Assembly: GCF_003054555.1 (NCBI RefSeq)
Contig: NZ_CP026304.1
Location: 6,510,001-6,574,000 of the forward strand
Reading direction: 5' to 3'
Source: Streptomyces lunaelactis
GTDB lineage: Bacteria > Actinomycetota > Actinomycetes > Streptomycetales > Streptomycetaceae
DNA length: 64,000 nt
The notes beneath the pieces were generated by a model, which saw only the letters and a list, made by a program, of their open reading frames with translations, was not told where the DNA came from and did not search any database. Positions 44,591 through 53,173 of the stretch are shown piece by piece (position 1 is the stretch's first letter; every line of letters starts with the position of its first letter). Both the position numbers and the translations under genes were made by a program.

Positions 44591-45418
44591 ATGAGCCCCT
44601 TTTCCGGCTCCGCGCCGCGTACCGAGAACTGGCGGCATCTGCGGCTCACGACGGAGGACGGGGTCGCGACCGTCACCCTCGCCCGTCCCGAGAAACTCAA
44701 CGCGCTCACCTTCGGCGCCTACGCGGACCTGCGCGATCTGCTGGCCGAGCTGGCGCGCGAGCGGTCGGTACGGGCGCTGGTGCTGGGCGGGGAAGGGCGC
44801 GGGTTCTGCTCCGGCGGGGACGTCGACGAGATCATCGGCGCGACGCTCTCCATGGACACCGCCCAGCTCCTCGACTTCAACCGGATGACCGGCCAGGTCG
44901 TACGGGCGCTGCGCGAATGCCCCTTCCCGGTGATCGCCGCGGTGCACGGCGTCGCGGCGGGGGCCGGCGCGGTCCTCGCGCTGGCCGCGGACTTCCGTAT
45001 CGCGGACCCGTCCGCCCGCTTCGCGTTCCTCTTCACGAAGGTGGGCCTGTCGGGCGGCGACATGGGCGCGGCGTATCTGCTGCCGCGGGTCGTCGGTCTT
45101 GGACATGCCACGCGCCTGCTGATGCTCGGCGAACCGGTACGCGCTCCCGAGGCCGAACGGATCGGCCTGCTCAGTGAGTTGACGGAGGAGGGCCAGGCGG
45201 ACGCCCGTGCGGCGGCGCTGGCCCGACGCCTCGCGGAGGGGCCTGCTCTGGCGTACGCCCAGACGAAGGCGCTGCTCACGGCCGAGCTGGACATGCCGCT
45301 GGCGGCGTCGGTGGAGCTGGACGCGGCGACGCAGGCGCTGCTGATGAACGGCGAGGACTACGCGGAGTTCCATGCGGCGTTCACGGAGAAGCGCCGGCCG
45401 AAGTGGCAGGGGCGCTGA
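44591..45418 (+). CDS. Enoyl-CoA hydratase/isomerase family protein
   Basis: 275 residues, crotonase fold. The oxyanion-hole glycines are in GEGRGFCSGGDVDEI near 64-78 and the AAGAGA segment near 122-127. One catalytic glutamate of classical hydratases may be missing (FTKVGLSGGDMGAAYLLPRV), so it may be a hydrolase or isomerase of the group. The start at 44591 has GGGAGG upstream. It is first in an operon with the fused monooxygenase/reductase, and is expected to act on the non-aromatic ring CoA ester made by that enzyme, perhaps in ring opening. Confidence 0.85.
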   Translation: MSPFSGSAPRTENWRHLRLTTEDGVATVTLARPEKLNALTFGAYADLRDLLAELARERSVRALVLGGEGRGFCSGGDVDEIIGATLSMDTAQLLDFNRMTGQVVRALRECPFPVIAAVHGVAAGAGAVLALAADFRIADPSARFAFLFTKVGLSGGDMGAAYLLPRVVGLGHATRLLMLGEPVRAPEAERIGLLSELTEEGQADARAAALARRLAEGPALAYAQTKALLTAELDMPLAASVELDAATQALLMNGEDYAEFHAAFTEKRRPKWQGR

Positions 45419-45420
45419 CG

Positions 45421-47931
45421 ATGCCGCGCCGCCCCAGCTGGGACTCCGCGCCAGAGCCCGCGCCTCAAACGCCGGCGGGGCTCGAGGCTGCCGGTCCGGC
45501 ACGTTCAGCCCGTCCGGCGATTGAGGACACGGCCGAAGGCGGTACGGGTTCGACCACCCCAGCTCCTGCGGTCGGGCCGCCCGCCATCGCCCCCGAGCCC
45601 AATACCGTTCCCGCGCCCCGGTCCCGCCCCGCCCTCCGGGTCGCCGTCATCGGCGGCGGTCCCGGCGGGCTCTATGCCGCCGCCCTCCTCAAGCGGCTCG
45701 ATCCCGCCCGTGAGATCACCGTCTGGGAGCGGAACGGGCCCGATGACACCTTCGGCTTCGGGGTCGTCCTCTCCGACGAGACCCTCGGCGGCATCGAGCA
45801 CGCCGACCCCGCCGTCTACCGCGCCCTCCAGGACGAGTTCGTACGCTGGGACGACATCGACATCGTCCACCGCGGCCGGACCCTCACCTCCGGCGGGCAC
45901 GGCTTCGCCGCACTCGGGCGGCGCCGGCTGCTGGAGATCCTGCACGAGCGCTGCGCGTCCCTCGGCGTACGGCTCCGCTTCCGCACCCCCGCGCCACCCG
46001 CCGCCGAGCTGGCCGAGTCGTACGACCTCGTCATCGCAGCCGACGGCGTGCACAGCCTCACCCGCGAGGCGCACGCCGACGCCTTCGCGCCCCGCGTCAC
46101 CACCCACCGCTGCCGTTACATCTGGCTCGCCGCCGACTTCGCCTTCGACGCCTTCCGCTTCGAGATCGCCGAGACCGAGCACGGCCCGATGCAGCTCCAC
46201 GGCTACCCCTACGCGCCCAACGCCAGCACCGTCATCGTCGAGATGCGCGAGGAGGTCTGGCGCGCCGCCGGTCTCGACGCCTGCGACGAGCGGCAGTCCA
46301 CCGACCAGTGCGCCAAGATCTTCGCCGACGCCCTCGGCGGCCGCCCGCTGCGCGGCAACGCTGTGTCCTCCGGCGGGCCCCCCGGATTCCCCTCGCCCTG
46401 GATCGCCTTCCGTACTGTCGTCAACGACCGCTGGTCCCACGGCAATACGGTGCTGCTCGGCGACGCCGCCCACACCGCCCACTTCTCCATCGGCTCCGGC
46501 ACCAAGCTCGCCGTCGAGGACGCGCTCGCGCTCGCCGCCTGCATCGAGGAGCAGCCGAGCCTCGACAAGGCACTCGCCGCATACGAGACCGAGCGCCGCC
46601 CGGTCGTCGAGTCCACCCAGCGCGCGGCGGCCGCCAGCCTCCGCTGGTTCGAGGAGCTCGGCACCTGTCTCGACCAGCCGCCCCGGCAGTTCGCTTTCAA
46701 CCTGCTCACCCGCAGCCGCCGTGTCACCCACGACAATCTGCGGCTGCGCGACCCGGCCTTCACCGACTTGGTCGAGCGCGACTTCGGATGCCCGCCGGGC
46801 ACACCCCCCATGTTCACGCCGCTCCGGCTGCGCGGACTGACCCTGCGCAACCGCGTGGTCGTCTCACCCATGGACATGTACAGCGCTGCCGACGGCATCC
46901 CCGGCGACTTCCATCTCGTCCACCTCGGCGCACGGGCGCTCGGCGGGGCCGGTCTCGTCATGACCGAGATGGTCTGCGTGAGCGCGGAGGGCAGGATCAC
47001 CCCCGGCTGCACGGGCCTCTACACCGCCGAACAGGGCGCGGCCTGGCGCCGCGTCACCGACTTCGTGCACCACAACTCACCGGGCACGGCGATCGGCGTC
47101 CAGCTCGGCCATTCCGGCCGCAAGGGCTCCACCAAGCTCATGTGGGAAGGCATCGACCAGCCGCTCGACCAGGGCAACTGGCCGCTCTCCGCCGCCTCTG
47201 CGCTCCCGTACCGGAGCGGAGTCAACCAGGTCCCGCACGCCCTGGACCGCGCCGGACTGAACGACATCCGCGACCAGTTCGCCGCCGCGACCCAGCGCGC
47301 CGCCCGCAGTGGCTTCGATCTCCTCGAACTCCACTGCGCCCACGGCTATCTGCTCTCCGGCTTCCTCTCGCCCCTCACCAACCACCGGACCGACTCCTAC
47401 GGCGGCTCCCTCGACAACCGCCTCCGCTTCCCCCTCGAAGTCTTCGACGCGATGCGCGGCATCTGGCCCGACGACCGGCCCATGACCGTCCGCATCTCCG
47501 CCACGGATTGGGCGCAGGGCGGCACCACCGCCGAGGACGCGGTCGAGATCGCCCGCGCCTTCGCCGCCCACGGCGCCGACGCGATCGACGTCTCCACGGG
47601 ACAGGTCGTCGCCGACGAACAGCCCGAGTACGGCCGCTCGTACCAGACTCCGTACGCCGACCGGATCCGTAACACCCTCGGCATCCCCGTCATCACGGTC
47701 GGCGCGATCTCCTCCTGGGACGACGTCAACTCGCTTCTGCTGGCGGGCCGCGCCGACCTCTGCGCCCTGGCCAGGCCCCACCTCTACGACCCCCACTGGA
47801 CGCTGCACGCGGCGGCCGAGCAGGACTACGCAGGACCGGGCGCGCCCTGGCCCCTCCCGTACGGGGCCGGCAGCCGCAAGCCGCCGACCGGCCGCACGGA
47901 CGCGCCGAAACCGAGACTCACGCTGAAGTGA
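45421..47931 (+). CDS. Fused FAD monooxygenase and Old-Yellow-Enzyme reductase (2-aminobenzoyl-CoA monooxygenase/reductase type)
   Basis: 836 residues. The N-terminal FAD monooxygenase runs from about 73, with RVAVIGGGPGGLYAAALL and a distal GDAAHTAHFSIGSG near 345-358. The C-terminal OYE-type flavin reductase runs from about 465, with LRNRVVVSPMDMYSA and HCAHGYLLSGFLSPLTNHRT near 640. This fusion is known from aerobic anthranilate degradation, where it hydroxylates and then reduces the ring of 2-aminobenzoyl-CoA, and from salicylyl-CoA 5-hydroxylase relatives. ATG 45421 is 3 bases after the hydratase stop. The first 70 residues are proline-rich and encoded by a Streptomyces intergenic repeat. 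Confidence 0.9.
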   Translation: MPRRPSWDSAPEPAPQTPAGLEAAGPARSARPAIEDTAEGGTGSTTPAPAVGPPAIAPEPNTVPAPRSRPALRVAVIGGGPGGLYAAALLKRLDPAREITVWERNGPDDTFGFGVVLSDETLGGIEHADPAVYRALQDEFVRWDDIDIVHRGRTLTSGGHGFAALGRRRLLEILHERCASLGVRLRFRTPAPPAAELAESYDLVIAADGVHSLTREAHADAFAPRVTTHRCRYIWLAADFAFDAFRFEIAETEHGPMQLHGYPYAPNASTVIVEMREEVWRAAGLDACDERQSTDQCAKIFADALGGRPLRGNAVSSGGPPGFPSPWIAFRTVVNDRWSHGNTVLLGDAAHTAHFSIGSGTKLAVEDALALAACIEEQPSLDKALAAYETERRPVVESTQRAAAASLRWFEELGTCLDQPPRQFAFNLLTRSRRVTHDNLRLRDPAFTDLVERDFGCPPGTPPMFTPLRLRGLTLRNRVVVSPMDMYSAADGIPGDFHLVHLGARALGGAGLVMTEMVCVSAEGRITPGCTGLYTAEQGAAWRRVTDFVHHNSPGTAIGVQLGHSGRKGSTKLMWEGIDQPLDQGNWPLSAASALPYRSGVNQVPHALDRAGLNDIRDQFAAATQRAARSGFDLLELHCAHGYLLSGFLSPLTNHRTDSYGGSLDNRLRFPLEVFDAMRGIWPDDRPMTVRISATDWAQGGTTAEDAVEIARAFAAHGADAIDVSTGQVVADEQPEYGRSYQTPYADRIRNTLGIPVITVGAISSWDDVNSLLLAGRADLCALARPHLYDPHWTLHAAAEQDYAGPGAPWPLPYGAGSRKPPTGRTDAPKPRLTLK
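45463..45527. repeat. Streptomyces palindromic repeat inside the coding start
   Basis: CCTCAAACGCCGG (45463-45475) and CCGTCCGGCGATTGAGGA (45510-45527) are the two arms of the common Streptomyces intergenic repeat. Here it sits in frame in the monooxygenase/reductase gene and is translated into part of an unusual 70-residue extension (AIEDTAEGGTGS follows). There is no start codon between the repeat and the FAD domain. Confidence 0.7.
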
Positions 47932-47980
47932 GGCCCCTGCAACGCCCGCGCGAGGCCTGCCTGCAACGCCCGCCCACCGC

Positions 47981-48787
47981 TCACGTCTCCACGAACTGCG
48001 CACCCGCGTCCCGCAGCAGCGCGTGCAGCCGCGCGAAGACATCCGCCGACCGTTCCCCCGGCCAGCCCTGCGGCAGCAGCTCGGCCGGCAGCCCCGGATC
48101 CACGTACGGCAGCCGCCGCCAGGAGTCCAGCGCCGGCAGATAGTCCCGGTACGCCTCCCGCGCGGGCACCTCGTCGCGCGCCTCCCACGCCCGCAGCACC
48201 GGCTCGTGCAGATCCAGGAACTCCTCGTGCTGCTTGGCGATCGCCCCCAGGTCCCACCAGCGCGCCACCGCCTCCGCCGTCGCCGCGAAGCCGAGGTGCT
48301 CGCCGCGGAACAGCTCGACATACGGGTCGAGCCGCAGCCGTCGCAGCGTGTGCCGGGTCTCCTCGTGCAGCCGGGCCGGCGCGATCCACACACCGGGCGC
48401 CGCCGCCCCGAAACCGAGCCGGGCAAGACGTGAACGCAGCAGATGACGCTTGCTGCGCTCGGCCTCCGGCACGGAGAAGACGGCGAGCACCCAGCCCTCG
48501 GACAGCTGGGGCGAGTGGCGCGTGTAGATCCGCCGGTCGCCGTCGTCGAGCAGCTGGCGGGCATCGTCCGACAGGGCGTAGCCGGCGGCGCCGTCCGGAG
48601 TGCGCTCGGGGATCAGCAGGCCGCGGCGTTTGAGCCGGGAGACCGACGAGCGTACGGACGGAGCGTCGACGCCGAGAACCGCCAGCAGACGGATGAGTTC
48701 GGCCACGGGAAGGGAGCCCGGCCGTTCGCGTCCGTACGCGCCGTACAGGGTGACGATCAGGGATCGGGGGGTGTGCTGCTCGGCCAC
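47981..48787 (-). CDS. PaaX-family transcriptional regulator
   Basis: 268 residues from GTG at 48787. The winged-helix N-domain is SLIVTLYGAYGRERPGSLPV then VRSSVSRLKRRGLL. The PaaX-type C-terminal region follows (GVWIAPARLHEETR, DLHEPVLRAWEARD). PaaX proteins repress aryl-CoA catabolic genes and are released by an aryl-CoA. It is translated in an operon with the ligase that makes the CoA ester (4 bases apart), a neat feedback arrangement. Confidence 0.92.
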   Translation of the reverse strand: MAEQHTPRSLIVTLYGAYGRERPGSLPVAELIRLLAVLGVDAPSVRSSVSRLKRRGLLIPERTPDGAAGYALSDDARQLLDDGDRRIYTRHSPQLSEGWVLAVFSVPEAERSKRHLLRSRLARLGFGAAAPGVWIAPARLHEETRHTLRRLRLDPYVELFRGEHLGFAATAEAVARWWDLGAIAKQHEEFLDLHEPVLRAWEARDEVPAREAYRDYLPALDSWRRLPYVDPGLPAELLPQGWPGERSADVFARLHALLRDAGAQFVET

Positions 48788-48791
48788 GCGA

Positions 48792-50408
48792 TCACTCTAG
48801 GGCCCGCAGGCGGAAGCGCTGCAGCTTGCCGGTCGGGGTGCGCGGCAGCGCATCGAGGAAGACGAATTCGCGCGGACACTTGTACGGAGTCAGCCGCCGT
48901 TTCACCGAGTCCCTTAGCGCGGTGACGGTGTCGTCGCCGGTCGGGACCCCTTCCCGCAGTACGACGTACGCCACCACGATCTGTCCCCGCAGCGCGTCGG
49001 AACGGCCGATCACCGCCGCCTCCGACACATCCGGGTGTTGCAGCAGCGCGTCCTCGACCTCCGGTCCCGCGATGTTGTACCCGGCCGAAATGATCATGTC
49101 GTCGGCGCGGGCGACATAGCGGAAGTAGCCGTCGGGCTCGCGCACATATGTGTCGCCGGTGAGATTCCAGCCATCGCGCACGTAGTCCTCCTGGCGAGGA
49201 TCGGCCAGATAGCGACAGCCCACCGGGCCGCGCACGGCCAGCAGCCCCGGCTCCCCGTCCGCCACCGGACAGCCGGTGGAGTCCACCACGCGCGCGTGCC
49301 ACCCCGGAACGGGGATTCCGGTCGTCCCCGGTCTGATCGCGTCGTCCGCCGCCGAGATGAAGATGTGCAGCAGCTCGGTCGCGCCGATGCCGTTGATGAT
49401 GCGCAGCCCGGTCCGCTCCTGCCAGGCCTGCCAGGTCGCGGCGGGCAGATTCTCACCGGCCGACACACAGCGCCGCAGCGAGCCGGTGTCGTGCGCGTCG
49501 AGACTGTCCAGCATCACGCGGTACGCGGTCGGCGCGGTGAACAGGACCGATACCCGGTGCTCGGCGATCGCGGGCAACAGCTGTGTGGGGCCCGCCTGTT
49601 CGAGCAGCAGCGCGCAGGCCCCCACCCGCATCGGGAAGATCACCAGGCCGCCGAGCCCGAAGGTGAAGCCCAGCGGCGGGCTGCCCGCGAAGACGTCGTC
49701 GCGCTCCGGCCGCAGTACGCGCGCGGAGAAGGTGTCCGCGACGGCCAGCACGTCGCGGTGGAAGTGCATGCATCCCTTGGGGCGGCCGGTCGTGCCCGAG
49801 GTGAAGGCGATCAGCGCGACATCGTCGGCCGCGGTCGCCACCGGCGCGTACGGCTCCGGTGCCCGCTCGGCGGCCAGCCGCAGCAGATCGTCGGGGGAGT
49901 CACCCCCGTACGAGGTGATGCGCAGCCCCGGCACCTCGGCCATCGCCAGATCGTCGACGGACCGGATGTCGCACAGGGCGTGGCTGACGGCCGCGATCTC
50001 GCACACCGTGGCCAGCTCCTTGGCCCGCTGCTGGGCCAGTACGGTGACCGCCACCGCGCCCGCCTTCAGCACGGCCAGCCAGCAGGCCGCGAGCCACGGC
50101 GTCGTCGGACCGCGCAGCAGGACGCGATTTCCGGGGACCACACCGAGGCCGGAGGTAAGGACATGCGCGATCCGGTCGACCTGGTCGCGCAGCTCTCCGT
50201 AGGTCCAGACCTCGCCGCCCCCGGTGCGGAAGACGGGCCGGCCGGCGCCGAAGCGCTCGATCGTACGGTCCAGCAGTTCGGCGCCGCAGTTGAGCCGCTG
50301 CGGATAGTTCAGTTCGGGCAGGTCGAAGAGGAGTTCCGGCCACTGCCCGGCGGGCGGGAGGTGGTCGCGCGGAAAGGTGTCGAGGTGGGCCGAGGGTGTC
50401 AGCTCCAT
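48792..50408 (-). CDS. Aryl-CoA ligase (2-aminobenzoate- or benzoate-CoA ligase type)
   Basis: 538 residues from ATG at 50408. Acyl-CoA synthetase motifs: the P-loop FTSGTTGRPKG near 200-210, the Y-ARADDMIISAGYNI region near 425-440, and the catalytic lysine in RTPTGKLQR near 527. It is in the benzoate/anthranilate ligase branch judging from the start (NYPQRLNCGAELLDRTIERF) and NGIGATELLHIFISA. It would activate the aromatic acid as the first step. It is transcribed together with paaX and divergently from the acyl-CoA dehydrogenase gene. Confidence 0.9.
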   Translation of the reverse strand: MELTPSAHLDTFPRDHLPPAGQWPELLFDLPELNYPQRLNCGAELLDRTIERFGAGRPVFRTGGGEVWTYGELRDQVDRIAHVLTSGLGVVPGNRVLLRGPTTPWLAACWLAVLKAGAVAVTVLAQQRAKELATVCEIAAVSHALCDIRSVDDLAMAEVPGLRITSYGGDSPDDLLRLAAERAPEPYAPVATAADDVALIAFTSGTTGRPKGCMHFHRDVLAVADTFSARVLRPERDDVFAGSPPLGFTFGLGGLVIFPMRVGACALLLEQAGPTQLLPAIAEHRVSVLFTAPTAYRVMLDSLDAHDTGSLRRCVSAGENLPAATWQAWQERTGLRIINGIGATELLHIFISAADDAIRPGTTGIPVPGWHARVVDSTGCPVADGEPGLLAVRGPVGCRYLADPRQEDYVRDGWNLTGDTYVREPDGYFRYVARADDMIISAGYNIAGPEVEDALLQHPDVSEAAVIGRSDALRGQIVVAYVVLREGVPTGDDTVTALRDSVKRRLTPYKCPREFVFLDALPRTPTGKLQRFRLRALE

Positions 50409-50561
50409 GGTTCGCCCCCTTCTCGTGGTGGGGTCGCGAATCGAGCGTATCGTGAAGGTGACGACAGTCAACGGTCCGCGATACCGTGCTTTTCCAGGGA
50501 CGTCGATATCTGCGGCTCCGCCGCGTGGCCCGGACCCCGACCGCACGAAGTGGGGGCACCA

Positions 50562-51746
50562 ATGCCCGTATTTTCGCTCGATCCGGCACAGACCGCCTGG
50601 TGTGCGCAGCTGCGCACCCTGTCCGCCGAGCGGCTGCGACCGCTCGCGGAGAAGTCCGAGCCGGGCCGCGTCAACCGCCCACTGGTCGCCGCCCTCGGCG
50701 AACTCGGCCTGCTCCAGCGCCTGTTCGGGGCCGGTGCGCTCGAGCTGTGTCTGCTGCGCGAATCGCTGGCGTACGGCTGCACGGAGGCGGAGACCGCCCT
50801 TGCCCTGCAGGGGCTCGGCACCTACCCCGTCGTCCAGGCCGGCTCGGCCGCGCAGCAGGAGCGCTGGCTCCCCGAGGTGATCGCCGGGCGGGCCGTCGCC
50901 GCGTTCGCGCTGAGCGAGCCGGACGCGGGATCGGACGCGGCGGCCCTCGCGCTCAGAGCCGTACCGGACCAGGGGGGCTGGCGGCTGAGCGGCGAGAAGC
51001 GCTGGATCTCCAACGCCCCGGAAGCCGACTTCTACACCGTCTTCGCCCGTACGACCGAGAGCGCCGGCGCCCGTGGTGTCACCGCGTTCCTCGTCCCCGC
51101 CGACCGGCCGGGGCTGAGCGGGACCGGTCTTGAGATGCTCTCCCCGCACCCCATCGGCGCGCTCACCTTCGACGACGTGCCCGTCACCCCCGACGACGTC
51201 CTCGGCGAGCGGGACCGCGGCTTCCGAGTCGCCATGAACACCCTCAACCTCTTCCGGCCGAGCGTCGGCGCCTTCGCCGTCGGCATGGCCCAGGCCGCCC
51301 TGGACGCCACCATCGGCCACACCGCGCGACGTACCGCCTTCGGCGGCCCCCTCAAGGACCTCCAGTCGGTCGCGCACCAGGTCGCCGAGATGGCGACGCG
51401 CACCGAAGCCGCCCGCCTTCTGGTGTACGCCGCGGCCGCCGCGTACGACGAAGGCGCCGCCGACGTGCCGAAGCGGTCCGCCATGGCGAAACTGCTGGCC
51501 ACGGAGACCGCTCAGTACGTCGTCGACGCCGCCGTCCAGCTGCACGGGGCGCGCGCGCTCCAGCGCGGCCATCTGCTGGAGCATCTGTACCGCGAGGTCC
51601 GCGCGCCCCGGATCTACGAGGGCGCCACCGAGGTCCAGCGCACGATCATCGCCAAGGAGCTGTACGCACAGGCGCCGCACACAGGGGAGCTGTACACAGA
51701 GGAGTCCCGTACAGGGGAGTCCCGTACAGAGGAGCCGCACGCATGA
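50562..51746 (+). CDS. Acyl-CoA dehydrogenase
   Basis: 394 residues from ATG at 50562. FAD motifs: FALSEPDAGSDAAALALRAV near 126-145, KRWISNA near 158, and the C-terminal RIYEGATEVQRTIIAKEL. The catalytic acid is not certain: the usual E near IYEGA is present. It probably oxidises the ring-derived CoA ester. The last 22 residues (HTGELYTEESRTGESRTEEP) are an odd repetitive tail encoded by direct repeats of ACAGGGGAG/ACAGAGGAG at 51680-51740. Its stop overlaps the RidA start (ATGA). Confidence 0.9.
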   Translation: MPVFSLDPAQTAWCAQLRTLSAERLRPLAEKSEPGRVNRPLVAALGELGLLQRLFGAGALELCLLRESLAYGCTEAETALALQGLGTYPVVQAGSAAQQERWLPEVIAGRAVAAFALSEPDAGSDAAALALRAVPDQGGWRLSGEKRWISNAPEADFYTVFARTTESAGARGVTAFLVPADRPGLSGTGLEMLSPHPIGALTFDDVPVTPDDVLGERDRGFRVAMNTLNLFRPSVGAFAVGMAQAALDATIGHTARRTAFGGPLKDLQSVAHQVAEMATRTEAARLLVYAAAAAYDEGAADVPKRSAMAKLLATETAQYVVDAAVQLHGARALQRGHLLEHLYREVRAPRIYEGATEVQRTIIAKELYAQAPHTGELYTEESRTGESRTEEPHA

Positions 51747-52141
51747 GCCTGCACCGCCACAATCCGGCCGAGCTCTCGCCGCCCACCGGCTTCTCCCACG
51801 CCATCACCGCCACCGGCTCGCGGCTGGTGTTCCTGGCCGGACAGACCGCGCTGGACACCGGAGGGAAGATCGTCGGGGAGACGCTGCCCGAGCAGTTCGA
51901 GACGGCGCTGGCCAATCTCCTCACCGCCCTCGCGGCCGCCGGCGGCGCCCCGCAGGACCTCGCCCGCGTCACGGTCTACGCCACCGATGTCGCCGACTAC
52001 CGTGCGCACGCCCCCGAACTGGGCCGAGTCTGGCGGCGGTTGGCGGGCCGCGACTACCCCGCGATGGCGGTGATCGGGGTGGCACGGCTCTGGGACGACG
52101 AGGCTCTGGTGGAGCTGGACGGGACCGCGGTGCTCCCCTAG
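51743..52141 (+). CDS. RidA/YjgF-family enamine/imine deaminase
   Basis: 132 residues, coupled to the dehydrogenase by ATGA. Motifs: GSRLVFLAGQTALDTGGKIV near 28-47 and a central LARVTVYATDVADY. The RidA arginine (R105 in E. coli) may be replaced here by the R in YPAMAVIGVARLWD, so activity is likely but not certain. In this operon it is a good candidate to hydrolyse the enamine formed when 2-aminobenzoyl-CoA is reduced (inference). Confidence 0.85.
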   Translation: MSLHRHNPAELSPPTGFSHAITATGSRLVFLAGQTALDTGGKIVGETLPEQFETALANLLTALAAAGGAPQDLARVTVYATDVADYRAHAPELGRVWRRLAGRDYPAMAVIGVARLWDDEALVELDGTAVLP

Positions 52142-52205
52142 GCCGTGTGCCGGCGGCGCCCCCCAAGCCGACGCATAGCATCGTTGTCACTCGAGGGGAG
52201 TCGCC

Positions 52206-53051
52206 ATGCCGGAGATCGAGCTCAGCGCGGGGACCATCGCGTACGAGGACACGGGAGGCTCCGGCCCCGTCGTCGTCCTGCTGCACGGGCTGGTCCACGA
52301 CGCGACGGTCTGGCGCAAGGTCGTCGCCGGCCTGGGGCGGGACCACCGCTGCATCGCGCCGACCCTGCCCTACGGCGCCCACCGCACCCCGATGCGCGCG
52401 GACGTCCCGCTCAGCCCCGACTCCGTCAACGAGCTGATCGCGGAGTTCCTGGACCGCCTCGACCTGCGCGAGGTGACCCTCGTCGAGAACGACTGCGGCC
52501 GCGCCCAGACGGTCGCGGGACGGCACCCCGAGCGGCTCGCCCGGCTGGTGCTCATCTCCTGCGAGGCCTTCGACAACTATCCGCCGGGTGTACCCGGCAA
52601 GATGATCTCGCTCGTCTGCAAGGTGCCGGGCGGCATCGCGGTCATGGCCCGCGTCCTGGGGCTGAAGCCGCTGCGACGGCTGCCCATCGGCTTCGGCGCG
52701 CTCACCAAGCGCCCGGTGCCGGACGAGATCGCCGACGGCTGGCTGCGCCCGCTGCTGACCGACAAGGCCATCAGGCACGACTTCCGCCGCTACAACGCGG
52801 GCGTACGCAGGACCGAGCTGCTCGAAGCGGTGGAAGGACTGCGGAAGTTCGACCGGCCGGCGCTGGTGGTGTGGGCGACGGAGGACCGGATGATGCCGCG
52901 GGAACACGGCAGGCGGCTCGCCGAACTGCTGCCGCGGGGGCGGCTGCTGGAGATCGAGGACAGCTGCACGCTGATCGCCGAGGACCAGCCGGAGCGGCTG
53001 ACGCAGGCGCTGCGTACGTTCGTCGCGGAGCCGGCCGGGGAGCGGTCCTGA
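52206..53051 (+). CDS. Alpha/beta hydrolase with an apparent Asp nucleophile
   Basis: 281 residues. The oxyanion motif is VVLLHGLVHDATVWR near 18-32. The nucleophile elbow reads VENDCGRAQ near 95-103, where haloalkane-dehalogenase relatives have GNDxGG; the nucleophile would then be Asp rather than the Ser of GxSxG. A C-terminal DRMMPREHGRRLAELLPRGR and SCTLIAED supply possible acid and base. It follows the RidA gene in the same direction (64 bases), so it may take part in hydrolysis of a ring-cleavage or halogenated intermediate. Substrate unknown. Confidence 0.82.
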   Translation: MPEIELSAGTIAYEDTGGSGPVVVLLHGLVHDATVWRKVVAGLGRDHRCIAPTLPYGAHRTPMRADVPLSPDSVNELIAEFLDRLDLREVTLVENDCGRAQTVAGRHPERLARLVLISCEAFDNYPPGVPGKMISLVCKVPGGIAVMARVLGLKPLRRLPIGFGALTKRPVPDEIADGWLRPLLTDKAIRHDFRRYNAGVRRTELLEAVEGLRKFDRPALVVWATEDRMMPREHGRRLAELLPRGRLLEIEDSCTLIAEDQPERLTQALRTFVAEPAGERS

Positions 53052-53173
53052 CCGACCTGTGATCCGCAACTGCGGTGGTGTTCTCGCCCGACTGGTGGCG
53101 GTCCTGCCCCGGGTTTACGGTCGATTAGTGGACGGAACCGTCTGCTGACCCTCTCGTGAGGGCTCGATGCGCC

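Noticed and set aside
45403..45420. Earlier ATG for the monooxygenase/reductase, overlapping the hydratase end
   Set aside because: ATG at 45421 lies just after the hydratase stop and gives a more usual junction; the earlier start adds only six residues. It cannot be excluded.
50447..50484. GTATCG...CGATAC palindrome in the ligase/dehydrogenase divergent promoter as PaaX operator
   Set aside because: Six-base arms with a 26-base spacer are too weak, and no convincing second copy was seen in the other promoter.
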